Below, piece after piece: positions 8,603 through 19,190 of a stretch of 64,000 nt of DNA. Below the pieces are notes generated by a model. The model worked only from the letters and a program-made list of their open reading frames with translations. It did not search any database and was not told the DNA's origin. This stretch comes from Phytoseiulus persimilis (lineage: Eukaryota > Arthropoda > Arachnida > Mesostigmata > Phytoseiidae). Each line of letters begins with the position of its first letter. Within the stretch, counting starts at the first letter, position 1. The stretch covers positions 1,432,775-1,496,774 of the forward strand of contig CM075104.1 of assembly GCA_037576195.1 (NCBI GenBank), written 5' to 3'. The translations under genes were made by a program, and so were the position numbers.

Positions 8603-10849
8603 TTGCCGAAATGCACTTTCAATGCCCGGCTTGTGAAGTATCTGGGCATGATCATCGACGATCAAGGGATCCGAGCCGACCCCGAAAAAATAGCGACCAT
8701 CCGGAACTTACGCAAGCCTTCTATCGTCGCAGAGGTTCGGTCGTTGCTGGGGTTGGTCGATTACTATGGCAAGTTTGTGGAGAAACTCCATCAATCAAAG
8801 GCAGTGTTCGAGTCACTCTTGGCCAAATCCGTTCCTTTCAAGTGGACCACCGCTCACGACAAGGCTTTCACGGCGGTCAAGAGTATTCTCTCAGGTCGCC
8901 TCATGCTCGCGCATTATGATCCGCGACAGCGTCTGGTCGTAGCAGCCGATGCGTGCCACACGGGCATGGGCGGTGTCCTGCTACAACGTTACGAGGATAG
9001 GTCGGGGAAGGCCGTTTTCCATATCTCCAAGTCGCTTACACCGACTCAACGCAACCATAGTCAAATTGAGAAGGAGGCGCTGGCTCTGGTGACCACAGTG
9101 GAACGCTTGGAAAACTTCGTATGGGGGCGACATTTCACGTTGCAAACCGATCATCGCCCTCTCTTGGCTCTTTTCCGGACTACAGATACGAAGGGGCTAA
9201 GCGAGCGCACTGCGGCAAGATTGAAGCGTTGGGCTCTGGGACTTGTGGGATTCCATTTCGAAGTCGAATATGTTCGCGCCACGGAGTTCGGTCAAGCCGA
9301 TGCTCTTTCGAGGCTGATCCAAGAAGTGCGCAAAGACGCGGCGAGTTCTGCGATGGACGAGGTGATCGCAAGCCTCGGGTGTCAAGAGACGGAAATCAGG
9401 AGCGTAGTGACCCTCAGGAAAGCTTCCACGCCAACCGGGGTCAAGATCCGAGAGGCTACAGAGAAAGACGCCACCCTGAAGAGAGTGCTACTTCGGCTGA
9501 AGTCTGGATGGCAGAAGGCGGATTTCAAAGATCAGGCCTTGCGTCCCTCCGCTCAACAATCGAAATCGCTCTGCGACGCCGAAGGAGTTCTTCTATGCAA
9601 CGAGCGAGTCGTGGTTCCAGTCTCCTTGAGAGGACCTGTGTTGAACAAGTTACACGAGGGCCATCCCGGGGTAGTGAGGGTGAAAGCGTTAGCCCGGGCC
9701 CATTTCTACTGGCCAAGCATGTCCCCGGAGGTCGAGCGAGTAGTCAAGGCGTGCGCTCACTGCGCACAGCAAGCGCCGAAGCCGATCGAGGTTCCCCTCG
9801 CACCGTGGCCGAATCCGACAGGCCCGTGGGTGCGAGTCCACCTCGATTTTGCGGAGCCGCAGAAGGGACTCATTTTTCGTGTAATCGTTGACGCTTACTC
9901 GAAATATGTGGATGCGGTTCTCATGAAGCGAGCTTCGGGAGAAGCTCTCGTCAAGTACCTCAGAGCCTTGTTCAGGCACTTCGGGCGACCAGAAACCTTG
10001 GTTTCGGATAATGGTCCTCAGTTCGTTTCAGGGGATCTGGCGCAGTTCTGTGCGGACGAACACGTCGTTCATCTCCCCTGTGCGCCATACTCTCCGCAAA
10101 GCAACGGTCAAGCCGAGAAGATGGTCGGCACGCTCAAACGATCTCTCGAGGCCCCAAACCAAACCGCGCTGGACAAAGCCGTGGCGGCCTACAATTGTAC
10201 GCCGAACGAGACGTTGAGCGGGAAGACCCCGGCAGAGGTGTTTTTCGGGCGGTGCCTCCGCACTCCGTTCGCAGTCTTCCGCAAGGTCTCTGATCAGCCC
10301 CCGGAGGCGGGACAAAACTTTAAGGATACTTACGACAGGCAGCATGGCGTGCGGCCCGGGGCCTTCACGGAGGGGGAGGGAGTGGTCGTGGAACTAAAGC
10401 CCCGGAAAAGAGTGGCAGCCACGTTTGTCCAGGGCCTCGGGAAAGCCATGGCGCATGTGGAGTACGACGGGGGGCTGTTGCGCCGGCCCCTTGACCAAAT
10501 TTGGAAGCGAAATTTCAGGCGACCCTCAGATTCGGCGGATGACTCGGAGGAATTCTGGCCGTCGGCCTCCGACCCAGAATACGCGCAGCCGGCCGCGCCA
10601 GACCTGTGCCAGGACACCGGGGAGTCGTCGCCAACCGCGTCATCAGGGGACGCTGCGAGCCCGGATAACGACGTGTCGCAGCCCGCGACGCCGCAAACCA
10701 ACAACCAAGAGCCGTCTGAAGCGACGGGCTCCCAGCGCGAACCGGGTAAACCCGCGACGCTACGCGTGCAGCCGGCGCGGGCGGCAAAGACTCCGCGGGA
10801 CTACCGCTGGCTTTCTGGGGTTCGTCGTCTATGGGGCCAAGACGACTGA
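8603..10849 (+). CDS. pol: Ty3 element A RT thumb, RNase H and integrase
   Basis: The longest open frame in the window (748 codons), but a 3' part of pol without its own start; its first codon is TTG and is only the limit of the open frame. It begins in the RT thumb (VKYLGMIIDDQG). RNase H follows (VVAADACHTGMGG, QIEKEALALV, LQTDHRPLLALF), then the integrase zinc domain (HEGHPGVVRVKALARAHFYW, CAHC, about 9650-9770). The DDE core has Asp in HLDFAEP (about 9840), Asp in SDNGPQF (about 10006) and Glu in GQAEKMV (about 10108). A Pro/Ser/Asp-rich tail precedes TGA at 10847-10849. All three catalytic acids are present although gag, protease and RT upstream are broken. Integrase would insert the element cDNA in the nucleus. 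Confidence 0.9.
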   Translation: MPKCTFNARLVKYLGMIIDDQGIRADPEKIATIRNLRKPSIVAEVRSLLGLVDYYGKFVEKLHQSKAVFESLLAKSVPFKWTTAHDKAFTAVKSILSGRLMLAHYDPRQRLVVAADACHTGMGGVLLQRYEDRSGKAVFHISKSLTPTQRNHSQIEKEALALVTTVERLENFVWGRHFTLQTDHRPLLALFRTTDTKGLSERTAARLKRWALGLVGFHFEVEYVRATEFGQADALSRLIQEVRKDAASSAMDEVIASLGCQETEIRSVVTLRKASTPTGVKIREATEKDATLKRVLLRLKSGWQKADFKDQALRPSAQQSKSLCDAEGVLLCNERVVVPVSLRGPVLNKLHEGHPGVVRVKALARAHFYWPSMSPEVERVVKACAHCAQQAPKPIEVPLAPWPNPTGPWVRVHLDFAEPQKGLIFRVIVDAYSKYVDAVLMKRASGEALVKYLRALFRHFGRPETLVSDNGPQFVSGDLAQFCADEHVVHLPCAPYSPQSNGQAEKMVGTLKRSLEAPNQTALDKAVAAYNCTPNETLSGKTPAEVFFGRCLRTPFAVFRKVSDQPPEAGQNFKDTYDRQHGVRPGAFTEGEGVVVELKPRKRVAATFVQGLGKAMAHVEYDGGLLRRPLDQIWKRNFRRPSDSADDSEEFWPSASDPEYAQPAAPDLCQDTGESSPTASSGDAASPDNDVSQPATPQTNNQEPSEATGSQREPGKPATLRVQPARAAKTPRDYRWLSGVRRLWGQDD

Positions 10850-10859
10850 AGGGGAGGAA

Positions 10860-10957
10860 TGTTATGTCTCGAGCCGAGCCGAGGCCATATGAGGAGGCTT
10901 CGTTGAATAAACTATGCCTAATCATTTGCTACCTTCGTTATCAGTGGAGACACAACA
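10860..10957 (+). repeat. 3' LTR of Ty3 element A
   Basis: 98 bp, preceded by a purine tract and followed by the target copy aatag (10958-10962). It differs from the 5' LTR by five transitions. Confidence 0.93.
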
Positions 10958-10962
10958 AATAG

Positions 10963-13900
10963 GACAAGCTTCTGAAGCTATACATGTGGGCCCGTTAGTA
11001 CCCTGTGTTCAACCATGATCGTTATGATGTTCCATATGCCCTCTAATGGGCCACAGGCACCTCCTCACACAAACCACCGAAGGGAACACTATTTTCCCCC
11101 TGAACATGGAATGATCCTCGAGCTCCTCTTCTCTAGTTTGAGGAAACCGGCAATAGGGAGACTTCGCTTATAGTTTCCAGTATGTGAGGCCCGGGCAGAA
11201 CAAATGACTGAAATATTGGTCGGATGCGAAATTCCTGGGCCTGTGATTCCAATCGCTCATAACTCCAACCTCGGGGGCACACAAAATGTGCGAAACGCGA
11301 AAAAAAATGTTCCCTTAGGTTACGAGCGATCCTACTGAAATAGTTGGAGAATCGCGATTTCACGATTCCAGCGAAACTTGGATTATGACCCCCATCACTC
11401 TCTTCAGGATCATCAAATTCGTCGAAGAACAATAGTTTCAGAGAAGAATTGAGCAGTTTTGCCTCTGCAGAGCGGAGAAATAGGCGCCGGAGGACCTGAT
11501 TCTTTATTGATTTTCTCGTTCATTTTTCTCCGCCGATTGAACGCTTATATGCACGGTATATGCTGGAATCTCCTTGGAAACGCCCAGAAGCTTCTCGGGA
11601 ATGTATTTCCAACACGTTTCATCGTCGTTCGCCTTGCGAGAAGTGATTTCGTCTGCCTCAGCGAAGAAGAATCATGATGTCTCCCGTTCCCAGCGTCGCT
11701 TCTCGTGGTCCAAACATTTGAGAGCGTGGCATATTGGGAGAGAGCAAGCAAGCTCTCTCTGCCGAAGCAATCGAACTCATCGTCACAGAGGGAGGAGAAG
11801 CCGATCTCTCTGTGTTGGACTGACAATTCCGGGAGGCTTCTGAGCGTTTCCAGAAGAAGTCCAGCCTATCCCATCCATGAGATCGTTCTATTATCGAGAA
11901 ACATCAGCCGAATGATTCCGGCGATGGAGCGGAAAAAAACAGGATGGAATATTCACGCAGTCGACCCCGCATGTTTCGGTAGTTAGTTCGGGCGCAAGCA
12001 TGGAGAGTTCGTACACACCAATGGTGGGGAAGCTGTTCTCCGTTGTAGTGATCGGAAAGTCTAAGGTGCCCTGAGAACTCTCGTGGTTCGAAGCTCTTAG
12101 CGGAGCCGCACGTATGGTACGAGCCTCCATCAAGCCTCGCAGGCTCTGGCGTTACACCGCTCACTCAGTGAAATCTGAGAGGAAGATCTCACGGCGGAGG
12201 GACTATCACGTTTCAGTGCGCTCGTCATGGATTCGGGGAGGAATTTTCGGATCAGGCGAGAGAGCCGTCGTCCCATGACACGGATTCCTGATGCGAATGT
12301 ATCTCCCGATGACCCAGCCAAGAATGTTCGTAAGGTCATCCTAGCTTGGCTCATCGAATCAAGAATTCGTCAGGTGGTCGAAGGTGGTGATGTACGCCAG
12401 CGATGTTCCGGCACGATGATGCACGTCGCTGCAAACAGATCCGGGTTCGTATTGATCGACATATCCGCCTCCGACATCCGATCCCTACAAGGATTATGAG
12501 AGGTGTTCCGCTCGCCTCTCGGAACCAAACTATCGGATTCACGATTCCCGTATACTCAACCTGCTGAACGTACACGAGTATTGATGCTCGAAAGCATGCA
12601 TCCGGGAGCCTGGGAGTGCCAATCGTTGAGTCCGATGTTGAGCTATATATCTGTGCTGAGAGCAGGCCGGCGTCTGGAGGCTGCCATATGATTGTGAGGT
12701 AGAACCTGTCGCGGTATGAACACGGGCTCATCTCGCTCGGGACAGTCTAATCGGCTTGGAATCCTCTCTCAAACGGTCTTGATCGTGCCCGGCCCCACTC
12801 AGCAGCGGAGCACATCTGTTTCATCAATACTGCACGTCGTAGGAGCGACACAAAGCGTTAGGACTCGCGAGGGGCGTTTCGCGGGTTCAACTTGAATCCT
12901 GATTTCAAGGGAGAGAATCCTCTCGAACTGCTGTTCACAATCACTTACCGATCCGGCCTAGTCTGCTGTTCATGATCCTCATCGCTCTTCTTAATGATTT
13001 TTCGGATTGCGGGGCGAGGTTGCGGTCGACTCAGCGACCAAGAAAGCGCTCGTCTGTAACGGACGCCTTGAAACAGACAGGTGAATTGGAACACTGGCGT
13101 GTTCAGAGTAATCGATGCTGAAACGGAAGGAGACCAGCCTCCCGTCGGGATCATTCCGCCAGTGGAGTGGGGAAGGTACAGAGCAGAGGTTCCACTGCAA
13201 ACCAGGCGACCCTCAATGTCGTATTCGCCGCAGCTGTATCCTCCTCCACTTTTCATTCGCTCAACCGGAATAATAAATGGCGTTTCTGTTGACCGCACTG
13301 CTGCAGCGGAGACCGACACACGCTTGAAGAGCCCGTCTCGACTGAAAGAAGTATTGCAATTCGGAGTTGCGCCTGGTATGGATAGAACGAAACCCTGGTG
13401 CCGCTGATGAGCTTAATCGTGGATGCGATGGCAAGAGAGTACGGCTTTTCTGGAATATCTTCGGAAAGCACGGCGGAGGTCGAACGAACCAAGCCATACC
13501 CCGCCTCGCAGATCCGGAAACATTATCGGGGTTGATCACACGGCGCGTGGGTCGGAAAGAAATTGACACGTTCAAACTCCGGAAACTAGCTGCAAACAGG
13601 AAACTGGCTCAGGTGAAGCCACGGCCGCTCGGAGAATAACCATGGAGTTAACTCTGATTAGTCAGTTGGAGCGACAACATTCTCGTGTTGCGATATTCAT
13701 CTCCAGGTTTCGCGCTCTTCGAAAGACGTCTCTCGATATATGTAGTAGGGTAGATATGACTGAATCTCTTTTGCAACTGATTCTCACAACTGAAAGAGGG
13801 AACGATTTCCTGGGAGCCGTAGTCATGACCGGCAGTTTTCCAACTTTTTTCATTTTTTCGTTCAGATTGTTGCAACCCCGCCAAGCAACGACGCCGTGAA

Positions 13901-14197
13901 TGAAGACTTTGCAGCGCGTTCCCTCCGGAACACCCCATGGACCTCAGCAGTAATCGGAACTCTCCGCCTTATGAGGAGTCACTCAGGCGGCAGAGTTAAA
14001 CCCGGCACGAGCTCCTCAAAAGCATTCGAGAATCTTCCTCAGGGAAGTTATCTCTCCTTGTTGTCAAGACGGGTTCCCATTGAGGGTTTCAGAAAGCCGC
14101 GCAAACGATTCCCCCGAACACAGTCGTCTGAATTCCCAGTTGGAGAGGGCTGGTGTCGCGTGAAACCATCCATAACGATGGCTTGATTTCTTTCCGT
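10963..14197. other. Unrecognised host-like DNA
   Basis: No protein or RNA gene that I can support. Open frames are short, overlap on both strands and lack motifs. I see no strong repeat in this stretch. Exons of an intron-rich host gene cannot be excluded without transcript data. Confidence 0.4.
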
Positions 14198-14213
14198 AGA
14201 CAGTACAGCCGCG

Positions 14214-14422
14214 GGTTCGATCCCCGGCCGGGACAACAAAATTTCTTGAGTGGTAAAAAGAAATATTTAATTTACATCAGAATTAAATCTGAACCATCTT
14301 AAGACCCAAGCCCACCGCCCGCAATGGGATTTGCGAGGCGATAGGGAGTGTTACTGAAGCAATATCGAAAGGTGATTCCGGGAAACTCCTGAGGGCTGGC
14401 TGAGAGGTTCAGCCGAAAACAG
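14214..14422 (+). mobile_element. tRNA-derived SINE, 5'-truncated copy
   Basis: Same family as 5201-5473. It starts at the B box (ggttcgatcccc) and runs to the same 3' end, ccgaaaacag. It is flanked by the 16-bp duplication agacagtacagccgcg (14198-14213, 14423-14438). The target ends in cgcg, the same bases that precede the B box in the full-length copy, so the truncation point may reflect microhomology at the 5' junction. The A box is lost and the copy should be transcriptionally dead. By eye the body closely matches the full-length copy. Confidence 0.88.
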
Positions 14423-14499
14423 AGACAGTACAGCCGCGAATATTTCAAACCCGATCATCTCAACCATTCGGATTCCAAGCTCAATCATTTCAACCGGTC

Positions 14500-14870
14500 G
14501 AGCTTCAACGTTGATCAGTTCAACTTGATATGTAGCGCAGCCTCGATCATTTCGAGAGAGATTGACGAACCATCTCCATAAAAACCGAAAAGTATGGTCA
14601 GATCGACCTCGGAAACAGCCCCATTAACCTCCAGAAGTATGGTCAGAACCATACCAACATCGTCACCCCAGACCACGAAGAGTATGGTCAGTATGACCCC
14701 GGAGTCGCCCAAATGAACCATCAAGGGAATGGTCAGATCGACTCCGTAACCACCCCCATGAACCCCAAGAAGGATTGTTGGATCGAGCCACCTCCATATA
14801 CCCACAAAAGTTTGGTCAGATCGACTCCAGAAAGTATGATCAGATCGACTCCGTGATCGGGCCCGAATCT
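14500..14870 (-). repeat. Decayed 45-bp minisatellite (reverse orientation)
   Basis: About seven degenerate units recognisable by the recurring word gtatggtcagatcgac, with spacers around 45-55 bp. This is the reverse complement of the minisatellite at 32455-33890 and 63335-64000. Confidence 0.65.
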
Positions 14871-14884
14871 GTCCATGTCGACCC

Positions 14885-15788
14885 CTGATCTACGGCATCA
14901 AGGCAGTTCATTCAAGAGATACGTATTGATAGCCCAAGTCCAACAAATAGAATGATGACAACGGAGGTCTCCACTGGGTACTTCCAAATGTCCTTCATGA
15001 TAGAAGAGGCGTATGCCCTATTATTATGCTTCCAAGGTCTTTTCATGCTCGGGGGGAGGATGGCGGGAGTACTTCAGCCGGTATCGATTTTCCCGGTCGC
15101 CGTTCGCTTCGAGATTCCTCCCACTCCTCGCGCTGAATGGCTTTGCGAGCGCACGGGCCTTAGGGTCTCCCTCGGCTGCCTCGCTCCAACTAAATCGTCG
15201 CAATTTTGGAAGTATGTACTCGATAATCATGATTGGCGCTATCTTCTCCGAACCAGCACTGTCGCTAGCGTCGACTGTATCGTCGTTGACAACATGTGTT
15301 CCTTATCGATCTCCCGCACTTGGAGGACCTGGAGCAGGATTTGCCGTCTTATGGAATAATTGAGGTCTCTCGTTCACCCTGGCCGTGGGCCGAATGTGAC
15401 GATTCCACAGATGTCGTCGATGGGGGGTGGGTTGGAACTTAGGCGACCCAGCCGGAAGCTCACTCCCATTATCGAACGGGACACCGTTCGAGTTTCCCCG
15501 CTGTGCAACCGATGCGAGCGCTGTCTATCAGACAGGATGAACGAACAAACGCACTCGAACCGCTGTGCACCGACACCACCAAAAGTGGTGCCGGATCGCG
15601 TCGCAGACCTCGGGCCGCTGGCGAGCTACTTTGAACAGAGAAATTCTCCAGCATGCGACGACGAAGTTTTCGAGTTTTCCCGGTTTGTTGAAGGGGGAAA
15701 CACAGCGGCAGCCGGGGCGCGCCCTTTCGAACCGGAATGTACTGCGACGGGAGACGAGGAAGCTGTCAAGTTTCCTTAGCAATCTGGC
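14885..15788. other. Unrecognised DNA between minisatellite and LINE tail
   Basis: Open frames such as 14952-15359 and 15360-15779 lack motifs and overlap others on both strands. I see no recognisable feature. Confidence 0.4.
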
Positions 15789-15875
15789 TTGATTGATTGA
15801 TTGATTTTATTTCGATCTTCCATATGCACATATGGTCCCTTTCGTTTCAGGGGTGAAGTGTTTTGCATTCACAGA

Positions 15876-18800
15876 TCATTTTTCTCGGTTCTCCCAGCAT
15901 CGTAAGATTTCCTTCGTCCTTCTAATGTCCTTCGGTGTTGAGTCGGGGTGAAGTCCAATTCGGAACGGGAATTCTCGTGGGGGATACCTTCCTTCTTCGC
16001 ATTCCATCACGACGTGTGTGTCGGTTTCGGGTCTTCCGCATATGTTGCAGTTCAAGTCGATAGAAGGATCGCGGTTATGTCGTTGGGTTCTGGTGTTGAG
16101 CATTCCTGCTCTTGTTAACGCCAGAAGCCGACTGCCCCGCGAGTTATCGTACATATCCAGTTGGAGACCTCTTGTCTCTTTGAATTGTCGATAAATGCAC
16201 AGTGTGGACTTGGATTCCATGTTTTGTTTCCATGTATTGTCCAGTTTATTCTGCACCCTCATTTTGAGTTCTTTGCGGAATAGAGTCCACATTGCTGTGC
16301 CCGATGTATTTCTGGTCAGCCCGAGGTTTTCCAGGTCGAATTGCAATCTCAATTTCTTGAATCTCTCTGTTGCAGTGACCGAGGTGTTTGTTATCTCGGT
16401 CGCCGTGAGGACAAGCTTGGGCCATCTCGTTGGGTCCATAGATCTTATCCTTTCGAAGTACATCGTTTTGCTCGCGGTTTCCCGGGCGTCGAAGGAGCTC
16501 CAGCCTAGTTCTCCCTCGATGAACTCCTTTGATATGGTGGAGTGGGGTATCCCGAGAGCCCATCTCCCCGCATCTCTTTGCCTGACTTCGATGAGGTTTC
16601 TCAGTCTTTTGGGCATTGTGATTGCCGCGTTGCAATATGTGAGTTGCGGGACAGCGGTGGCTTTCCAGAGAATTTTGGATACTTCGAAACGGTTGAAGCT
16701 CCAGAGTGTTCTCGCGTTGAGTCTTTGGATCGCCTTATTTGCCGTTTCGGTCAACTTCACCCAATGTTGGGCCAAGTAGTCTTTTTCGGCTGATAATTCG
16801 ATTCCGAGATTTTTATATGATGCTACCTCTGGTATTTGCATCCCTTGTATACTCAGGTTTCGATTTTGGATATGTGTCTTTGGTGGTCGAGAGAAAACCA
16901 ATGTGCCGCTCTTTTGAGGATTGAATTTGATGGACCGGGCGTCTCCAAATTCTGTTGTTACCTTCAAAAGCGTTTCCATATCCTTCCATTCGTGTGCCAT
17001 CAGAACGATGTCGTCGGCAAACATCAGGCCAGGGATCGTGAAATATTTTTTCTCTTTCACGTCCCAGAAATTGCCTTTTTTCGCAAATCTAAAGCCAATC
17101 TCTTTTGAGAGTAGTTGCCGCTCGAGATCTGCGATATACAGGCTGAAGAGGATCGGAGATAGAGGACATCCCTGACGAAGTCCGGTGGGTATGGACATTT
17201 CGTTCGAGGTGTGGTCACCGTATTGAATGAAGATGTAGGTGTCTTCACACAGGTGTTTAATGAGCTCAATCAGTGTTGGGTTCATTCCTCTTTCCTCAAG
17301 GGTTTGCCACAGCTTCCGTCGATCGATGCGATCGAAGGCTTCCGTAGCATCCAAGAACACGCAAATCAGACCCGTTTGTTGGGCTCTAGCGGTCTCAATT
17401 GCCGTTGTTAGGACAAAAATGTTGTCCTCGCCCCGGCGGTCTTTCCTGAACCCATTTTGCATCTCCGATAGTTGTTCTGTCTCCTCTGTCCATTTTTGTT
17501 TGTGTTTCCCCAGTATTTTGGTGAATACTCAATACATGACGTCGGATACAGTGATGGGTCTGTAAGTGGTAAGGTTTCCCTTCGTTGAGTTTGGTTTTTC
17601 AAGAAGGGAGACCCTGCCTATCCTCCATTCCATCGGCAGCTCGTGAGTGCCTTCCAGAATGTCATTGAACACATCGGAGACATATTCGTAGCCGATATCG
17701 TTCAATGCTTTGAGGATTTTCGTCGGTATCTTGTCGGGTCCAGTGGCTGAATTCTCGGAGATTCCTGCCAGGGTGGTTTTCACCTCCGAACCTGTTGTGA
17801 CAAGATCGACTCGTGGCCTCGAGAGGAAGCATCGATCCTTATGGTTAGGATTGTCTTCGGCTTCCAGCAGGTGATTTGCTACTCTAGTAAGGTAAGCTGT
17901 CATATCCAGCGGTTGGACATCGTTACCAGCTTCATTCACTATTCGTATCCTGTCTGGTGCCTTTCTCTCGTTCTTCTTGATGTACTCCCAGAATGCTTTG
18001 GTTTTTGCTTGTCTGGGGGCTCTCATTATTTGATCGTACATTTTACGATCCCTGATATGGAGTTGGTTCGCGATTTCGGTTCGGACAGCGTCTTGTGCTA
18101 TTCGATACTGCCTTTTCGCTTCTTCCACGCCAATTCCAGTGTGTCTGGCTTTCCTCCATGCACGATTCTGTTCCCTTCTGTATCTCGAAAGTTGTGATAT
18201 TTCGGGGGTGAGTATTCTCTTTCTCGTGTCTACATTGATGAGTTTAGTACTTTTGGTCATTGCATTTTGGAGGGTAGTCACCAGATCCCTGTAGTTGGCC
18301 GATCTTGGTGATCTGACCAAAGTTTCCAGTTCACTTGTGGCTGTTTCCGCTGCTTTTTGTAACCGTAATACTTTCACTCTTGCTTTTTGGAGTTTGCCGT
18401 TTCTCTTGCCCTTACCGAGGTGTAGGGTAATGAGGTTATGGTCGCTCCAGTTAAGGACTTCTTTGTTCTCGTCTATGTGCATGGACATGACCTCTCGGTA
18501 TGCTGCAGCGTTGCAGAGTACATAGTCGATTGAAGACGAATGACCACCCTGTGTTCGGGTGATCCTTCCTTCGCATTTTTCGGACAGATTCAGAATTGTG
18601 AGGTCGTGTTGGTCGGCTAGCTCAATGATGAGCCGGCCTCGACCATCTAGTCTTCCGTCAAGCTGTTGGATATGGGCGTTCATGTCGCCCGCAATCACTA
18701 GCTTGGTGTCCTTCTCAACTCTAGCTCGGATAACATCTCCTATATGTCGGAATTGTTCCTTATTCGAGTTCTGATCGGCGATGGCGGCGTAGACTGAGAT

Positions 18801-19112
18801 GAAGACCCATTGTCGGTTTCCTATCTCAGCGCCTATTGCAATGAAATCAGTCCCTTTTTCGGTCCAGCGTATCTCGTCCATGGTAGATCGGATAAGTATC
18901 CCTGTTCCACCGGATGATTTACTGCCAGAGGGTCCGTTTCGATTGTTCCCGTAAAATGTGAACCCTTCGATCCGAGGTGGATTTTCTAGGTTCATCAGGT
19001 GGGTTTTTGAGAGGAGGAGGATATCATAGTGGTCTGATAGTCTCCTAGTTTCAATTTTGAGAAGGTCTTGGTAGAGACTTTCCCACTTGGCTGGGTTTTT
19101 CCCCCCTTGCAT
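15876..19112 (-). pseudogene. LINE ORF2: endonuclease and reverse transcriptase, one nonsense codon
   Basis: About 1,078 codons in one frame, broken only by TGA at 17529-17531; the copy at 41424-43024 has an Arg codon at that position. The endonuclease is N-terminal: GDMNAH (about 18680), SSIDYVL and WSDHNLITLHL supply the usual APE Asp, Asn, Tyr and His motifs. RT follows, with YRPITVSD, QNGFRKDRRGEDN, FLDATEAFDRIDR, QGCPLSPILFSLYI and the FADD catalytic site (about 17010-17020). A C-terminal Cys/His knuckle is present (CNICGRPETDTHVVMEC). The only nearby ATG (19112) follows the Asn of the first endonuclease motif, so the true protein probably begins upstream. The enzyme would nick target DNA and prime reverse transcription there. 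Confidence 0.88.
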
Positions 19113-19190
19113 GTTGAAAACACCAATCTTAATGCGAAAATGTATTTTTATTTTTTCATCGTAGATGGTGCCTTCGGGGGGAGCGGACCG

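Larger units (their letters stand above)
1027..10957 (+). mobile_element. Ty3/gypsy LTR retrotransposon A (Mag-like), decayed, host of nested insertions
   Basis: A complete LTR-to-LTR element. The LTRs are 1027-1124 and 10860-10957, 98 bp each, bounded by TG and CA. The duplicated target aatag lies at 1022-1026 and 10958-10962. A primer-binding-site-like segment follows the 5' LTR at 1125-1143, and a purine tract (ggggaggaa, 10851-10859) precedes the 3' LTR. The coding order is gag, protease, RT, RNase H, integrase with no envelope gene. Integrase and RT wording match the Mag group (K02A2.6-like). Two insertions break gag: element B (1604-6363) and a MITE (6684-7346). Without them the element is about 4.5 kb. 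Gag, protease and RT also carry frameshifts, whereas RNase H and integrase remain open. The element is not functional as it stands. Confidence 0.93.

Noticed and set aside
16195-16779. 194-codon plus-strand frame
   Set aside because: It is antisense to the LINE reverse transcriptase and has no motif of its own.
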